This document shows, piece by piece, positions 10,857-26,996 of a DNA stretch of 64,000 nt. The stretch lies in contig CM031558.1 in NCBI GenBank assembly GCA_018466975.1, positions 1,550,001 through 1,614,000 of the forward strand. The letters run 5' to 3'. The DNA is from Sparassis latifolia (Eukaryota; Basidiomycota; Agaricomycetes; Polyporales; Sparassidaceae). A model generated the notes under the pieces. It was not told the DNA's origin. It saw only the letters and a list, made by a program, of their open reading frames with translations, and made no database searches. The stretch's first letter is position 1, and each line of letters starts with the position of its first letter. Both the position numbers and the translations under genes were made by a program.

Positions 10857-12751
10857 ATGCAGCTCGTTCTTTCTTTGACGGCCCTTCTGGCCACCCTCTC
10901 AATGACCCTGTCTCTCTCCGGAGAGTTCGTACAGGCACGGCCTACGGAACGCGAGGTCCGGTTGGTTACGCTTCCGTTGAAGCGAGTGCACCAAGCTCGT
11001 ACTGACATTCATCCCCAAGTAGTGAGTGTTGTAAATTCCAGGCGTGGTGTACACGCGTTGAACAACGCGTCCGCAGTTCTTGCAGCAGCACATCAATCGT
11101 GGCCTCAAGCGCTATGCGCGCATGACTGGTCGTATGGAGCCTTCTCCCCGCGAACTCGAGGAGAAACTCCACAAGCGCATGTACATCCCACCGACCTTGA
11201 GGCATTCTCGTCATAACAAGCGTTTCAACCGTGGTGGCCTTCCATCGCATGCCACCGTTGAGGTCGTCGAAGCGGAAGATGTCATCGTAGCTCATGACAG
11301 CGCGACAGGAAAGAACAAGTCTGCCAATAAGAAGGGTAATTCCACGTGAGCATACTTTTCTAGCCGTCTTAGCCCCGTTAACGTTGTTGCCGTTTAGCAC
11401 CGGTGCTTCTGCTTCCGCGCCCAGTGCATCAGCTTCTCAGGGTGGTGCCGGTATCCCGGAAGTGGACGTTCAGGCCGCTGAGAACGGCGGCTTGACTGCT
11501 CCAGAGAATCCAACTGCGAATAACTCTCTTGGTCTTAGCATCGAGTACGTCTTTGTGTTTGAATTTCTGTTGTAGCTCTAACTCCCTGTTAAAGAGCAAA
11601 CGACGTCGGATATATCGCGACGATCCAGATGGGAACACCTCCCCGAGACTTCAAGATTCTCATGGATTCTGGCTCTGCAGATCTGTGGGTAGGCTCTGAG
11701 AACTGTCAAACCGAAGGCACAAACACCGGCTGCGTGAGTTGTCTAATTTGCGTGCCCGCGATAATCACTGAACCAGAATATCTCAATGTTAGGGCAATCA
11801 TACCTTCCTCGGGTCCCAGAGTTCATCCACTTTCATCGACACCGGAAAGCAGTTTGAAGTCACATACGGTACTGGTCAGGTCCAGGGCGACATTGTTACC
11901 GACAACATCAATGTGGCCGGACTTGCGCTCAACAACCACACGTTCGGTGTGGCGAACGTCGAAAGCACGGACTTCTCCAGCGACACGATTCCTTTCGACG
12001 GTCTCATGGGCCTAGCAAAGTCTGTACGTACCTTCAGAAGTTCTCGTCACCAACAGTTGACTGATGCAGCTCTTGGCAGAACCTCTCTGAGGAGCAGACC
12101 CCGACTCCTGTGGAATCCCTCGCTCAGGCCGGCCTCATCAGCGAGGCCATCACGTCTTTCAAGATCTCCAGACTCTCTACGCCCCCCAACGACGGCGAGG
12201 TGACGTTTGGTGGGTTGGACACGACCAAATTCAATGCTAGCACGCTCGTTACTTTTGCCAACGTCAATGCGGAGGGCTTCTGGGAGGGTAACATGACCAC
12301 TGTTACCTCGAACGGACAGGACCTCGGCCTCACCGGCCGCACGGCCATCTTGGATACCGGCACCACCCTGATCATTGCTCCCGAGGCGGACGCGACTGCG
12401 GTCCACCAGACGATCCCCGGTGCGCAGTCTGACGGCCAGGGTGGATTCACGATCCCGTGCACATCAAACACGACAATCGCACTGAGTTTCGGCGGCGAAT
12501 CGTTCGCCATTAACCCGGTAGACTTGTTGTTCACGCCTGTCGACGTGAACAACCTCCAGGGCAACTGTGTGTCCGGCATCTCCTCGGGCCAGATTGGGAC
12601 TGCAACCGAGTGGCTTGTGAGTATCTTCGTTCTTTATGCTGCACACCCATTGCTTATCTATGTGCTCCAGCTCGGCGACGTCTTCCTGAAGAACGTGTAC
12701 TTCTCCGTCAACGTCAACAAGAACGAAATCTCGCTTGCTAAGCTAGTTTAG
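10857..12751 (+). CDS. Secreted aspartic protease, A1 family (polyporopepsin-like)
   Basis: Pepsin-fold endopeptidase predicted to be secreted. Seven exons (10857-11021, 11077-11345, 11398-11544, 11595-11733, 11793-12023, 12080-12616, 12671-12751) give 522 residues: signal peptide (residues 1-25), a basic propeptide and Ser/Ala-rich linker to about residue 185, then the mature two-lobed domain. The first catalytic site reads LMDSGSADLWVG, with Ser in place of the usual Thr, as I recall for polyporopepsins; the second is ILDTGTTLIIAP. The flap region is FEVTYGTGQVQGDIV. The end, VYFSVNVNKNEISLAKLV, is typical of the group. Cysteines near CTSNT and NCVSG probably form the C-lobe disulfide. No break is seen. 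Confidence 0.93.
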
Positions 12752-12920
12752 GCTCCCAACATCGTGCTCCTTCTTTCCTGCAATCGAACTCGCCCCCTTT
12801 GTAGCACTGATCCGCCCGGCCTATGTATTATATCTTTGCGTTGGTTTTTATATTGCTGAGCAATATATTGCGTCTGTTATCATGTCGCCGTTGTGAACCT
12901 GCCTGTACTAAGCTGTACTG
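12752..12920. other. 3' flank of the protease gene
   Basis: AT-rich sequence with TATTATATC and AATATATTG, likely the 3' UTR and polyadenylation region. The last six bases (GTACTG, 12915-12920) are the left copy of the target duplication of the next MITE. Confidence 0.5.
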
Positions 12921-13252
12921 AAGGACCCCGGATTATAGGTGAACAACCCTGATCCGGCGAGCCCAAAAATGTCTAAGCGCCGAAACCCGAAAATCGACCT
13001 TTGTGTCTGGATGAAATCAGGGTGAAGTGCCAATTTCCCCCCAAATCTTGTCTGGATGGCGGCATCAGGCTCCTGAAAGCGCCATTTTGGCGCTCGCCGA
13101 GGGCTCTATGGGGCCAAAATGTCTGCACCAGCACCAGGCTTTTCAAAAAATTTCTTCCAAACTGTCTGGATTATATCAGGGTTGTGCGTGGATTTCGCCC
13201 AAAATTTGTCCGGATGGCACTCAGGGTTCCCCACCTATAATCCGGGGTCCTT
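12921..13252. mobile_element. 332-bp MITE with perfect 21-bp inverted ends
   Basis: Terminal inverted repeats at 12921-12941 and 13232-13252 are perfect over 21 bp (outer end AAGGACCCCGGATTATAGG). The element is flanked by direct copies of GTACTG (12915-12920 and 13253-13258), a 6-bp target duplication. There is no coding frame. Inside are four direct copies of a motif like GTCTGGAT, about six bases, ATCAGGG, plus one inverted copy near the left end, possibly transposase binding sites. The superfamily is not assigned. Confidence 0.85.
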
Positions 13253-13399
13253 GTACTGACACATCTTCCATAGTGGTGGCGCGGACGGAAGTAGCTGCCG
13301 CGAAGCAGGGGGGACTCGGGTGTCTGCGAGAGAGGTCGGTCCTGCCCATCCGGTTTAGACATTCAAATACATGGTCCGTGCACCATGGTGCTTCGGCAG

Positions 13400-13880
13400 T
13401 CAGCGGCATCTGAGCTGCGCAAAGTCCAGCAGCCCGTGAACGATAGCATACTTAGAGCCGTAACGGTCACACTTGCGGCGCTCTAGACGCCATGTAGGAT
13501 GACCCGCGTAGACCAACACAGGGAAGAGGCGAGGACAGACATCTGTCTCTGCCTCCATTTCCGACAATATGCCTCCGGGCATGAACTAGTGCATCCAATT
13601 CTGCGGAAGAAGAAATGGCGCCCTCAGCCCTCCGAAGGACGGAAATACACCATAAGTCAACCGGCCGGAGGAACGAGACGCACCTGTGATCTCACGTGTA
13701 CGCGAACTGTGCCGCTCCTGCACGGATAACTTCACCTCGAACGGCTCACGGGCCTCCTCGTGAGGCGTCCGGACCCGCGCACGTCGTACCCAGTCTACAG
13801 CGGCCAAGCGAACTGCTTCTATAGTTTCAGTAAAATTAAGACATACGGGCCCTGTGCATAGATAGATACACGACACAGAA
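13400..13880 (-). pseudogene. Possible broken gene, unknown product
   Basis: On the minus strand one part reads AAVDWVRRARVRTPHEEARE, then across a plausible intron (donor gtgcgt, acceptor ccgcag) ELDALVHARRHI. The next 45 residues continue in a different frame (DVCPRLFPVLVYAGHP, KCDRYGSKYAIVHGLLDFAQ) to a stop near 13400. The amino-acid style looks coding, but a one-base frame change is needed between the two parts and no start is clear. I do not recognise the family. It may be a decayed gene or an unmodelled intron. Confidence 0.35.
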
Positions 13881-14239
13881 TTAGGCAGGAATGTGGTGGA
13901 CAGTAGAGGAACAAGATGGATGCAAGCCGATGGAGATGGAGATGTATACGGAGATGAGGGTGGAGATGGGGATAAAAACGAGAGGCGGAGTGACAGAGAC
14001 GGGATGGACTTGATGCAAGGGAAACAAGATATTGCGCACTATTGCATGTTGCATGTTGTACATGGTAGAGCTTCCGTGGTAGCGTAGCGGTTCTGGAATG
14101 GGATGCAGGGGCCAAGGGTGCCGCAGTGAAATTTGAAAGCTGAAAGCATTACTGTAACGCGGCAGTATACATGTCACAGAGGAGGCCTGTCCTTATCGTA
14201 CGACTGGACGATACGCAAAAGAAGCGAAAAAAAGGATGG

Positions 14240-16247
14240 TCACAATTCGTTGGGAATTTGGATATTGAAGTACGGGTGGTTGAGGGCCTCCCTCACCGAT
14301 ATCCTCTTGCTGGGGTCGAATGTGAGTAACCTTCTGACGAGGTCGAGGAACAGCTTGTTGATTTGGTCAGTTCCTGGAATAATATCCTGCGCAAAGTTGG
14401 CAATGTCAGATCAGAATTCAAAAAATTTCGCGGTACCACAAACCTGCAAACTGCGGCAAGCTCGCACTTCTTTCTTGCTCTGCCTGGACGCCTTGGGTTT
14501 CGGCCAGTCGAGTTTGTGGCCCTCCTTGAAGAACTCCGGCTTATTCCGCTCGGCGTTCTTGGCAAAGCTTTCCGGCATTTTACCCATCACCTGTTCCATC
14601 ATCGCGAGATGCTCCAGGTTGTCGTGTGTTTGGAAGAGGGCAACACCAGTGTAGAACTCGACTAGGATGCAGCCAAGGGAGAACGCATCACAAGGAAAAG
14701 ACCAACCCATACCTGTTCAAGTGTGAAATGATGAGACACAATAGACACCCGTGGCGTGGAGTTCTAACTCACTGAGAATAATTTCAGGAGCACGATAATG
14801 ACGTGTGCACACGACACTGGAGTGATATTCGTCCTCGAAGGTCGCAGATCCGAAGTCAATCAAATGGATTTCCGTCGAATCTAGTATTCGCTTATTCCGT
14901 GGTGTGGCATTGCGCTGGCAAACGTGAAACAGGAGGTCAACATTCCGCGACACAAAAGTGTTGTGGCGGCCCACCTTGCCAGTCGCAGCAGGGATCGTAA
15001 CAATCCGGTAGTCGTTGTTAACCAATAAGATATTTTCCGGCTTCAGATCCGTGTGGATCAGACGTAATTCATGAAGAACTAGAAGTGGGTGGGGGGTGAG
15101 TTTTCAAAAAACAAAAAAAAGGGCGAGAAAACCTACAAGCCACACTCCCGAGTAATTGCCGAGCAAATGATTGTATATGTTGACGTGGAAAGGGCGCAAA
15201 CTCGTTCTCCTTGAGAAAGTCATACACACACATGCCTAGCAACTCTGATACCAGACATATGTGATGCCGATGGTCAAACCATTCCAATAGATGGATGCAT
15301 TTACTACAGGAAGTGGTGCGGTCAACCAGGGAACGAATGTCGTCCGTCGAGCCACTTACTGCCGATTGGTGGGATCCCGCTCCTTGAGCTTTTGGAGAAC
15401 ACGGACTTCAATCTTGCTTGCATCGCGGTATTTGGGTATCGCGCGAATGATCTTGATAGCTACTCTTGTATTCGTGTGCGTGTCGACAGCCTCGACCACC
15501 TTTCCGAAGGTCCCCTGGCCCAAAAGACGGACCGTACGATCTTGATAAACAACTATCAGCGCACGGACCTTCAACGTGGAGCGGATAGAGACTCACAGCG
15601 TTTGTAGATCATGTCGTCGGGCACGATTATGTAGTGTCCTTCCTTGTCGTCGCAGGGGACCTGATCCTTAGACGCCTGAGAGATGATGCGTCATTTGACA
15701 GTATGTGAATGACACAGCCCGAGCGACGTACAGTCTCAGGGAAGATACCGCTACCGCTGGCCAGTGTTTTATGTGGGACTACGACGGTCGACAGGTGGCC
15801 ATTCGCCTTCTTCGTGACGGTGCCAGCATCGTCGGCGGGGTCTCGTTTGCGCTTCTTCGCCGCTGGCTGGGCAGTGAGTGCAGAAGACGTGCTGGCCGAC
15901 AGCTGCGCCGCCTCTGCAGCAGCACGGGCCCGTGTTCTAGGGTGTGCGGAGTACACCGGCGGTTGATATGACGCTGAATAGATTTGCGTATGCGCCGTTG
16001 AGGCGGGTGAAGCAGTGGGAGGAGGCGGGGTATCTTCGATGATGATAACCTCGCGAACTTGGCCTGTGCTATCGACTTCCTGGACCTCGCTGTAGTTGAC
16101 GGTATACTGCTGTGGCCTCTTGCGCTTGCGTGGAGCGATCGGGGGAGTAGGGATGGCTGCCGGGTTGGTGTTGAGAGGGCGATTGAGCGATTGGCGAGGA
16201 TACTGGGGCAACACCTGCGGCTGCAGGTGGTGCACCGCTGTCTGCAT
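14240..16247 (-). CDS. LAMMER dual-specificity protein kinase (Kns1/CLK-like)
   Basis: Cdc2-like kinase of the LAMMER group, which phosphorylates SR-type splicing factors and controls growth and RNA polymerase III in yeasts. Eight exons, minus strand. The N-terminal 180 residues are Pro/Ala/Thr-rich with basic patches ([15 protein letters not shown]) that look like nuclear signals. The kinase domain shows [48 protein letters not shown] and [10 protein letters not shown]. The signature is [14 protein letters not shown], one residue away from EHLAMMER. It ends in [12 protein letters not shown]. One intron (after PAATGK) is 60 nt and has no stop, so retention would add about 20 residues. It is divergent from the MYST gene. 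Confidence 0.93.
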
Positions 16248-17077
16248 GGTCAGAATGGCTGTGGAGGACGTGGTGGTAGAAGTGAGAGAGAGAGGGAGAC
16301 GATGTTTATCGGGGTGATTGACCCAGAACGAGTTGCGACTCGGAGACGCTGCCCACGGAGCCTTATTTGTTGTTTGGTTGTATGAGCCACGCCTTCAGCC
16401 ACCCTTACGAAGCAGGCCACCACACCTCCCTCTCCCGGTATTTTGCGCCGTTTAGAACCCCAGAAATTGCTCTACTAGGGCTGCTGCCAACTCGCGTACT
16501 CGGTTGAATTTTCCGCGGGCGACAGAAGGCTCGAAGTGCAGCGAAAGGACCGCGACGGCCACGCCACAAATGGGGGCACGGTGCACGGTGTCTACGGATC
16601 TTTCACGCTCTCCTGATACGCACGGACGATAGCGTGGCGATTGAAACGTCTTGTTACGGCGAGCTGCAGAGCTGTGTTCACGAGTGCATTTATCCAGCCC
16701 ATCGAACCAACGGCGACTGAGGCCGCCGCCACCAGTCCCTTCTCACGTGCCGGCCCGCTTATGTGTCTCGCCTCTGCCGAGCTGCCAGTGCCAGTGGCCA
16801 GCACCCCCGTTCCACGCTCGTCGCCGAGCATTGTCCTTCACGACGAACTCGCATTTTCGTGAGCAGTTGCACGTTGTCTGCCAACGTCGCCGCATGTGCG
16901 CTGAGAGTGAAAGCCGCCGCGCTGCAAATTTGACCCTGAGCTCCAAAGTCCGAGCTGAGTGCCCACGTCGCCAAACAAAGCACAAACAATCTCCATACAC
17001 CGTCGTCGCCGTCGCCCTCGACGAGCGACCGCTTCTCATTCCGCTTGCGTCAAGTTCGCCCAGTGCCAGTTCATGTG
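16248..17077. promoter_or_regulatory. Intergenic region between divergent kinase and MYST genes
   Basis: An 830-bp GC-rich spacer with starts pointing away on both sides. An 80-codon minus-strand frame at 16592-16831 lacks any family signature and I do not call it a gene. No TATA box is obvious on either side. Confidence 0.5.
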
Positions 17078-21279
<4,202 letters not shown>

Positions 21280-21695
21280 GTTTGACCTCGTGTACCTGCT
21301 AGCGTGTATCATAGTCGGTGAATTTGTAGGGACATACATTATTGGCTGTCCAGCTTTGTGAGGTCGTCCGTTGTGCGTTTGTGAGAGAAAACTTCAGTGG
21401 GAGGCGTCAGACCAGAAGCAGGTGGAACTTGCCGTGAAGGCGCTCTGCCTGAGATTCCCTTGAGTATAATATATAATCCCTGTTGAGCGAGGGCAGACAA
21501 GATCTGGATCTCCACGACGGACGCGAAACTCAGCGTCCCACATATGGAAATTTGGTTACCCCATGTGGGAAAAGAAGATCGAAACGTCACATCGGTGCTT
21601 TGTGTTACCTCGTTCTGCGTCCAAGTGAGGTCAGCAGGCTATATAGGACGCAAGGTTGCTCAAATGGCTCCCGTCTTCTTTCTCCTTCCTCCATC
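21280..21695. promoter_or_regulatory. Spacer with TATA box before the ankyrin-like gene
   Basis: TATATA at about 21640 (ggctatataggacg) sits 55 bp before the next ATG. The rest is presumably the 3' UTR of the MYST gene. No gene is seen. Confidence 0.5.
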
Positions 21696-23677
21696 ATGCC
21701 CACTCCACGCCCCTCTCCCCGCCGGCCATCTGGCCCCGCGGGTCCTTCCATCCGTCCCAGCGACTGCAGAGTCACAGTCAAGATAGACGAGAATGCCAAG
21801 ACTGATTATCCCACTGTTTTCAAAACCATCGATGTTAAAGTCAGATACCCTCGAGGCAAAGAGGTTGCTTCTCTGCGTGCGGTACAAATTGACCGGCGTA
21901 TCGCATGCGAAGGCCGGTTCCACCAGGTTATGGACAGTGACATGGAGGACCGCGATGAGCTCGAAATGATGGGGCGAGTATTATTCACCAAGTACGGGGA
22001 GGTGAGACCATGGATCGTCGAGGATGAGCAATTGAAGGGTACAGGTTGCTGGGGGAACGAGTTGAGCGACGGCATGCTCATCTACATCTTATCTGTGCGC
22101 GTTCCTGACGAGGCAGTGAGTAACGCTCCTCAGCTCACTTTTCAAGGCATTAACTTGTCAAAGTCGCGTGGTCGAGGACTTGGTTCTCTGGCTTTACGAA
22201 GCCTGTTGAGATCAGAACATGTCCAAAAGGACGATATTATATTGGCTTGGCCGACTCTCCACGATCAGAGCCAACATGACGAAGAGACAAAGAATCTCTC
22301 TTCCTTCTATCACAAGGTGCGCCCCATATCATAGACGCGTGTATATGAAAATTACTGATAGTGTGAATCAGAACGACTTCAGACGAGTCGGGGTGACACA
22401 ATTATTGGCCACCCTTCACGCAAAATTCCATCCTCCAACGATGCTGGTTTCCTACGCACCCACGAGGAAGCGGATGTCAGAGCGACAGTACAAAATCGTC
22501 TACTCCGTGGTACCTCATCCTAGCTATTTGTTGATAACAAGGTTGAAGAGAAGGAAGAGTACGCCAGGAAATATCCTCTTCACAACAAGATTTTCTGTGC
22601 AACGAAGGAGGATATTGAGCAAATTATCCGCGCCACTTTCTTGCAGAATCCACTGTCTATCCGGAGGCAAGACGACGAAGGCTTTACGCCCATTCATCGT
22701 GCAGCTGAAGCCCATAACTTAATTGCAACGAATATCCTTCTCGAGCTCGGAGTACAAGAAGACCTCGTAAAGCGGGATAACGCACGTTTAAGGACACCCT
22801 TGATGCTCTGCACGGACCAGCTGCGGCTGACTAGAGAGCTTCAAGAGACCAGACACAGGCGATGGTTGGGCTACTCGTACAGCGGATTGCGTGTCGAGGC
22901 CATGCTCAAGAGAGCAATGGGACAATACGCGGGAACCGACGACGAGTACGTCCAAAAGAACAGCTGGGGGTGTACGTGCGGACAATGCGTGGGTGGGTGG
23001 CTCTCTCCGAAAATACGTTACGCCCTCGAAGGTGCGCATATCCTCGTTCCATGCTACTCTGGCCACTTATTGGTTCAACAGCATGCGCAGAGTGTCTTTA
23101 CGACAGCTTGCTGGAGATGCAGAAATGCATATTCGTAGACGGGCAGCCGATTACAGAACAAAGCATCCTGACCAATGAAGGGCTGCCGTACATTCCTCCG
23201 CGTCTCCGCTCCCGCATCGACGTGGTCTTCTACTTCGGATTTCGTGTCATATTCGGCGCCATAGGCCAGGTCATACAAGAAATCGAGGACGCGAGCAACC
23301 CAACAGCAGAGCAGATTCAAGAGCGCATTCTGCGGAAAGTCCATGGCGATCTTCCGTGGACCAATTCCTTCGAACTCCAGCCCGTAGAAATGGACGCGGT
23401 AATGTACTACCTGTCTAAAGGCGGGCGGATCTCGTACGCGTTGGACTGCGTAATCGCCGGTGTGCCGAGCGAATTCGAGATGGACGACATGTACGAAGGC
23501 GTGCACGAGTTCTTTGGGATAAAGGAGACCGAACGTGAGGGGCGAGATCCCGAGCTGGACGAGTTGGAGAGGAAGAGGAAAGCGCTTCCGGCGTGCGCGA
23601 ACGACCGGGAGTTTCTCCTGGTGAGACATCGCATGGGTCTTGAACGGATGGGACCATATGGGGACCATGAACGTTAA
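21696..23677 (+). CDS. Acetyltransferase-like and ankyrin-like protein, function unknown
   Basis: The first exon (21696-22316) encodes an N-acetyltransferase-like half: LSKSRGRGLGSLALRSLL resembles the acetyl-CoA loop, and SSFYHK|NDFRRVG across the first intron resembles the GNAT C-terminal FYxKxGFxRVG block. An ankyrin-type repeat follows (DDEGFTPIHRAAEAHNLIATN, DNARLRTPLMLCTDQ), then CTCGQCVGGWLSPKIRYALE and a conserved-looking C terminus ending near ERMGPYGDHER. The frame holding FRRVG does not run into the next open segment without a change; acceptor 22383 instead of 22372 keeps the frame but loses FRRVG. A small intron (22488-22523 or 22476-22523) removes a TAG. I leave open whether the gene is intact. 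Confidence 0.55.
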
Positions 23678-24786
23678 AACTGTTCAACTTTCCCAGGGGA
23701 AGACCGTGTAACATTGTGGCGAAGCTGGGACGAGAGGGGTGAAGGAGCTTTCTGACAGGGACGTAAAGGTTGAAACGTTGAAGACGACCGACGTGGAAAC
23801 GGTGCCGTCATTTTCTTGTGCCCCATTAAGCAGAGGACTTGCAGAGAAAATTATTCTTTCCGTAGACAAATATTTTCAATGTCAGGATGCCAGTACTTGC
23901 ATCACCACAGCCTTGGAGGGAGAAGGAAGAGGCGGCGGCGCCGGATGGGAGGCTATACGCGCAACCGCTTTTGGAAGGTGTAGTCGTCTTACGACCGTCG
24001 ACCCACATGGGAAGACAAAAGGTCTGAAAAGGGAGGAAAAGAACTTGTCATAGTCCCTCAGCTCATCAGCTGGGTATTTCTGATTCTGACCAATTGACTA
24101 CCTCTCGGTAAGAGTTTCGCAGGCTTGCCACCAATCCAGATCCATCTCGAGTCGGTTCCGCCCGGTCAAGCAGCACTGTCAGACATTTAAAGGTCTCTGT
24201 CGCCGTGGGTTCTGGTCAACACGGAAACGCTGGTGGCGTCTAACACAGACCGCCTTCCGACGCTGCCCGTGTTTTTGCATCCTGTACGTAGCTGGCACAT
24301 TCTCCTTCGACTCTTAAAGCGTCTCAAGGACATTCCACCTGTCTCTTCTTCATCGCCATAGAACTCCGCATTGCCGCTCCTAACTCCAGTCCAGTGCGCA
24401 CTCATTCAAGCTCGGTCCCGCGACAGATGCATCAGCTGTGAGTGTCCATCCTCGTGGTGGAAAGCATTTTGGACAAGGACCTTCCTTTATGCTCCGTTGA
24501 AGATGTCCCCGCTCATGAGCCCCAAGCTGTGCGTGACCTCTGTCAGGTAGATCACAACAGGATCCAACCCATGGCTCGTGAACACTCTCGGATGGCCGAT
24601 GAGGCCCTCAGTCCTGAAATGGCCCATGGGACTTGGAGTAGTAAAACAGCATATAATCTCCACGACAAATACACTAGGTAAATGCTGCCTGGCGTCGGCA
24701 ACAACCTTGCTTGTACGATGAGTCTCGCAATAATCTCCACGACAAATACATTCAGATATGCTCTATTTGTTGCACTATGAAATCCA
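23678..24786. other. Intergenic, no supported gene
   Basis: A 104-codon plus-strand frame (23739-24053) starts with GTG and has no family signature. A near-identical 20-base unit, taatctccacgacaaataca, occurs twice at about 24655 and 24731. A frame at 24442-24681 may be a remnant of an upstream exon of the next pseudogene. Confidence 0.4.
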
Positions 24787-25248
24787 ATGATGCCTCAGCC
24801 TGAGACAGCGTTATCTCTGCATTGCGTTCTGGAGAAGCCCTTATCCGGAAAGCCGGGGGGTTCCTCCGTGACTCCGGGGCATCCGCGGAATGCAGTGCAG
24901 AGGCCTCCAGAGCAAAGTCGTATTCCTGATGCAGGTGCTCCGCGACTGACCTCGTCCAGGCGCACCACAGCAAATCGGAGGCGGGTCACTTACCAGCAAG
25001 CCACGGCCCTGCGGTTGCATTGATGCCAAATCCAGCAGGTCATGATGAAGAAGCAATTGCGCACCGCTGGACAGCGCGTGCGCCAGGCCGATGAATATTT
25101 GCAAGTCATATTGGACAAGAGCCGCGATTTCTGCAAGGTGAGCGGCTTTGAGTTTGCGACCGAGTATGAAGGTGTTGCTGGTGTCAACATAAAGGACGAA
25201 GAGAATGATATGCTGATTGCTGAGGGAAAGCAAAAGGAGACAAGGTAG
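24787..25248 (+). pseudogene. Coiled-coil family copy A (broken)
   Basis: First of three related genes. The segment MMKKQLRTAGQRVRQADEYL aligns with LMKRQLRAAKADVRRAEANL of copy B, and the upstream residues TYQQATALRLH also align, but an in-frame TGA at 25021-25023 separates them. The tail FCKVSGFEFATEYEG matches the copy B tail pattern. The helix is rich in Lys, Arg, Gln and Ala, as in a coiled coil. Function unknown; no signal peptide or membrane segment is seen. It could still be expressed from a start after the stop, but I favour a pseudogene. Confidence 0.5.
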
Positions 25249-26296
25249 ATGGGAGGTTCAAGTTGTCCCTTACAATAGCGTAAATATCTCCCACCGATGT
25301 TCGTCACATCAGCACAAGCACTTCATGCGTTGTCTGTTCCGTTTGTCCAAAAAATAGCTCCATCACGTCGTCTACGACGGAGCGCGTAAATCCGAAGAGA
25401 CTTGGGGAGTGCAAGCATGCGTGGGAGCTTTCTAAAGTCTTGTCCATTGTGAGTGTCACATTGCACAAGGTAAGCAATGTTCGGACCGATGGTGCATGTA
25501 AATCCGAGGATATTCCATCATATACAACTGAAAATTGCACCCGAGTTCAGCTCAGTATTGGTTTAAACCTGGGGTGGCGAAAGAGGTCAGTAGTCCCAAA
25601 TGCCGGATGGTAGTGCATCTCGCCAGAGTGTACTCGCAGTGTTGGTTGACCAACCGGGCAGAGTCAGGACAATTGTGGTAAGTTTCGCTGAATATCCGCG
25701 CGCATTCCCGTGTTTGCTCGATGTTGAGGTTCGATTTCTAGGCCGAGAGCGCTCCATTTAGACGCAGTCAGATGTTGAAACGCTGACTCACTGACATGGC
25801 TGATATCAGAAATTCGCTTGAAATTTCTTCTTCCTCAAAACTTTCAGGCTATTTTGCGTCTATAACTGACAACAAAGAAATGTCTATACGAGGACTGGGT
25901 TACAATTAGGTTGTTAGAAAGGATTCGAGGCCCTTAAGGCCACAATTATTGCACGAAGTGGAAGACAATCAAAGTCGACTTTCGGTGAACAAGGCATAGG
26001 CCGTAAAACAGTCCAAGACTGCTCACCTGACAAAGAATGAGTTCCGGTGTACTTGTGGAACTGAAAAGCAAACACCTTGTACCGTTAGCAACAATCAGAT
26101 AAAATATCGCTTTCCGACCGACCGCTGAGATGTAGAACGACGAAGACGTACTGACGAACCCGGACTCATGGCAGTGGATGAACCTCTCTTCCGATACGAA
26201 CCCAAATTGGTGGCACATTTCCTCCCCAGATGCCAACTACTGTACACCTAAAAATTGATGGGAGATCAAGATCTTAGGACTTGATAATTTCCAGAC
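25249..26296. other. Spacer between family copies A and B
   Basis: No gene is supported on either strand. Minus-strand frames of 78 and 96 codons start with non-ATG codons and lack any signature. Confidence 0.4.
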
Positions 26297-26996
26297 ATGG
26301 ACAATACAGAAGGACTTATCATTCGGCCGTCTCCCTATTTAAACCCCATGACTGCCGACCACCTCGTTCTTAACCCCCGATCCCGTGCCACAATGTGGCA
26401 CATACCTGACGACGAAGATGTTACGGCATATCCTCACATCAGTTACACTGCCGGAGGCATCCAGGTGCCTGAGGGTGGCCTTACACCGCTGTTTGATCAC
26501 GACCGCTATCCACCTGGCTTGCTGCCCAACGTTGAACGCACCGTTCATGCACCGCACCCACTGTCATTCTACCGGCCGCAAGTGGAGGCACATGGGAGTA
26601 TGCAGGCGCGTGTGCGCTCGATGCCTCCTGTGCAAACTGCCTCTCAGGCTGAGGTGAGTGTCAATCCGTGACGCAATGACACAACCTGACCTTGTGTTCT
26701 CTAAGCTCCGCCATGTTGACCAGAGTGAGTCGGAATACAATCTCACGATCGTCCACCAGCGCTGGATGCAAGCTGTCACACGCGAAAGTGACGCAGTATT
26801 AGCCCTGCAGATATTCCAAATTAAGCTTGGATTGATGAAGAGGCAGTTGCGCGCTGCTAAGGCCGACGTACGCAGGGCCGAAGCCAATCTGAAGGTGGCG
26901 CAGGAAATGTGTCGCAACGTATGCAAGGAAGATGACGTGGAATTTACGAGTGCCATTGAGGAAAATGATGACTTCGTCAAGTCAGACAGCGAGTGA
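26297..26996 (+). CDS. Coiled-coil family copy B, unknown function
   Basis: Two exons (26297-26653 and 26706-26996, donor gtgagt, acceptor ctaag) give 215 residues. The N-terminal 120 residues are Pro/His/Arg-rich and probably disordered. The C-terminal half is a long helix (VHQRWMQAVTRESDAVLALQ, LMKRQLRAAKADVRRAEANL) ending in an acidic tail (EENDDFVKSDSE). Copies A and C share the helix and its register, and copy C shares the intron position. I know no named family. It is the most complete of the three copies. Confidence 0.6.

Noticed and set aside
16592..16831. 80-codon minus-strand frame with ATG in the divergent promoter
   Set aside because: No family signature and no supporting context; likely chance in GC-rich sequence.
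22105..22150. Intron at gtgagtaacg in the acetyltransferase-like exon
   Set aside because: The 31-nt removal would shift the frame, while reading through stays open and keeps the RGRGLG loop.
23739..24053. 104-codon plus-strand frame after the ankyrin-like gene
   Set aside because: GTG start and no recognisable motif.
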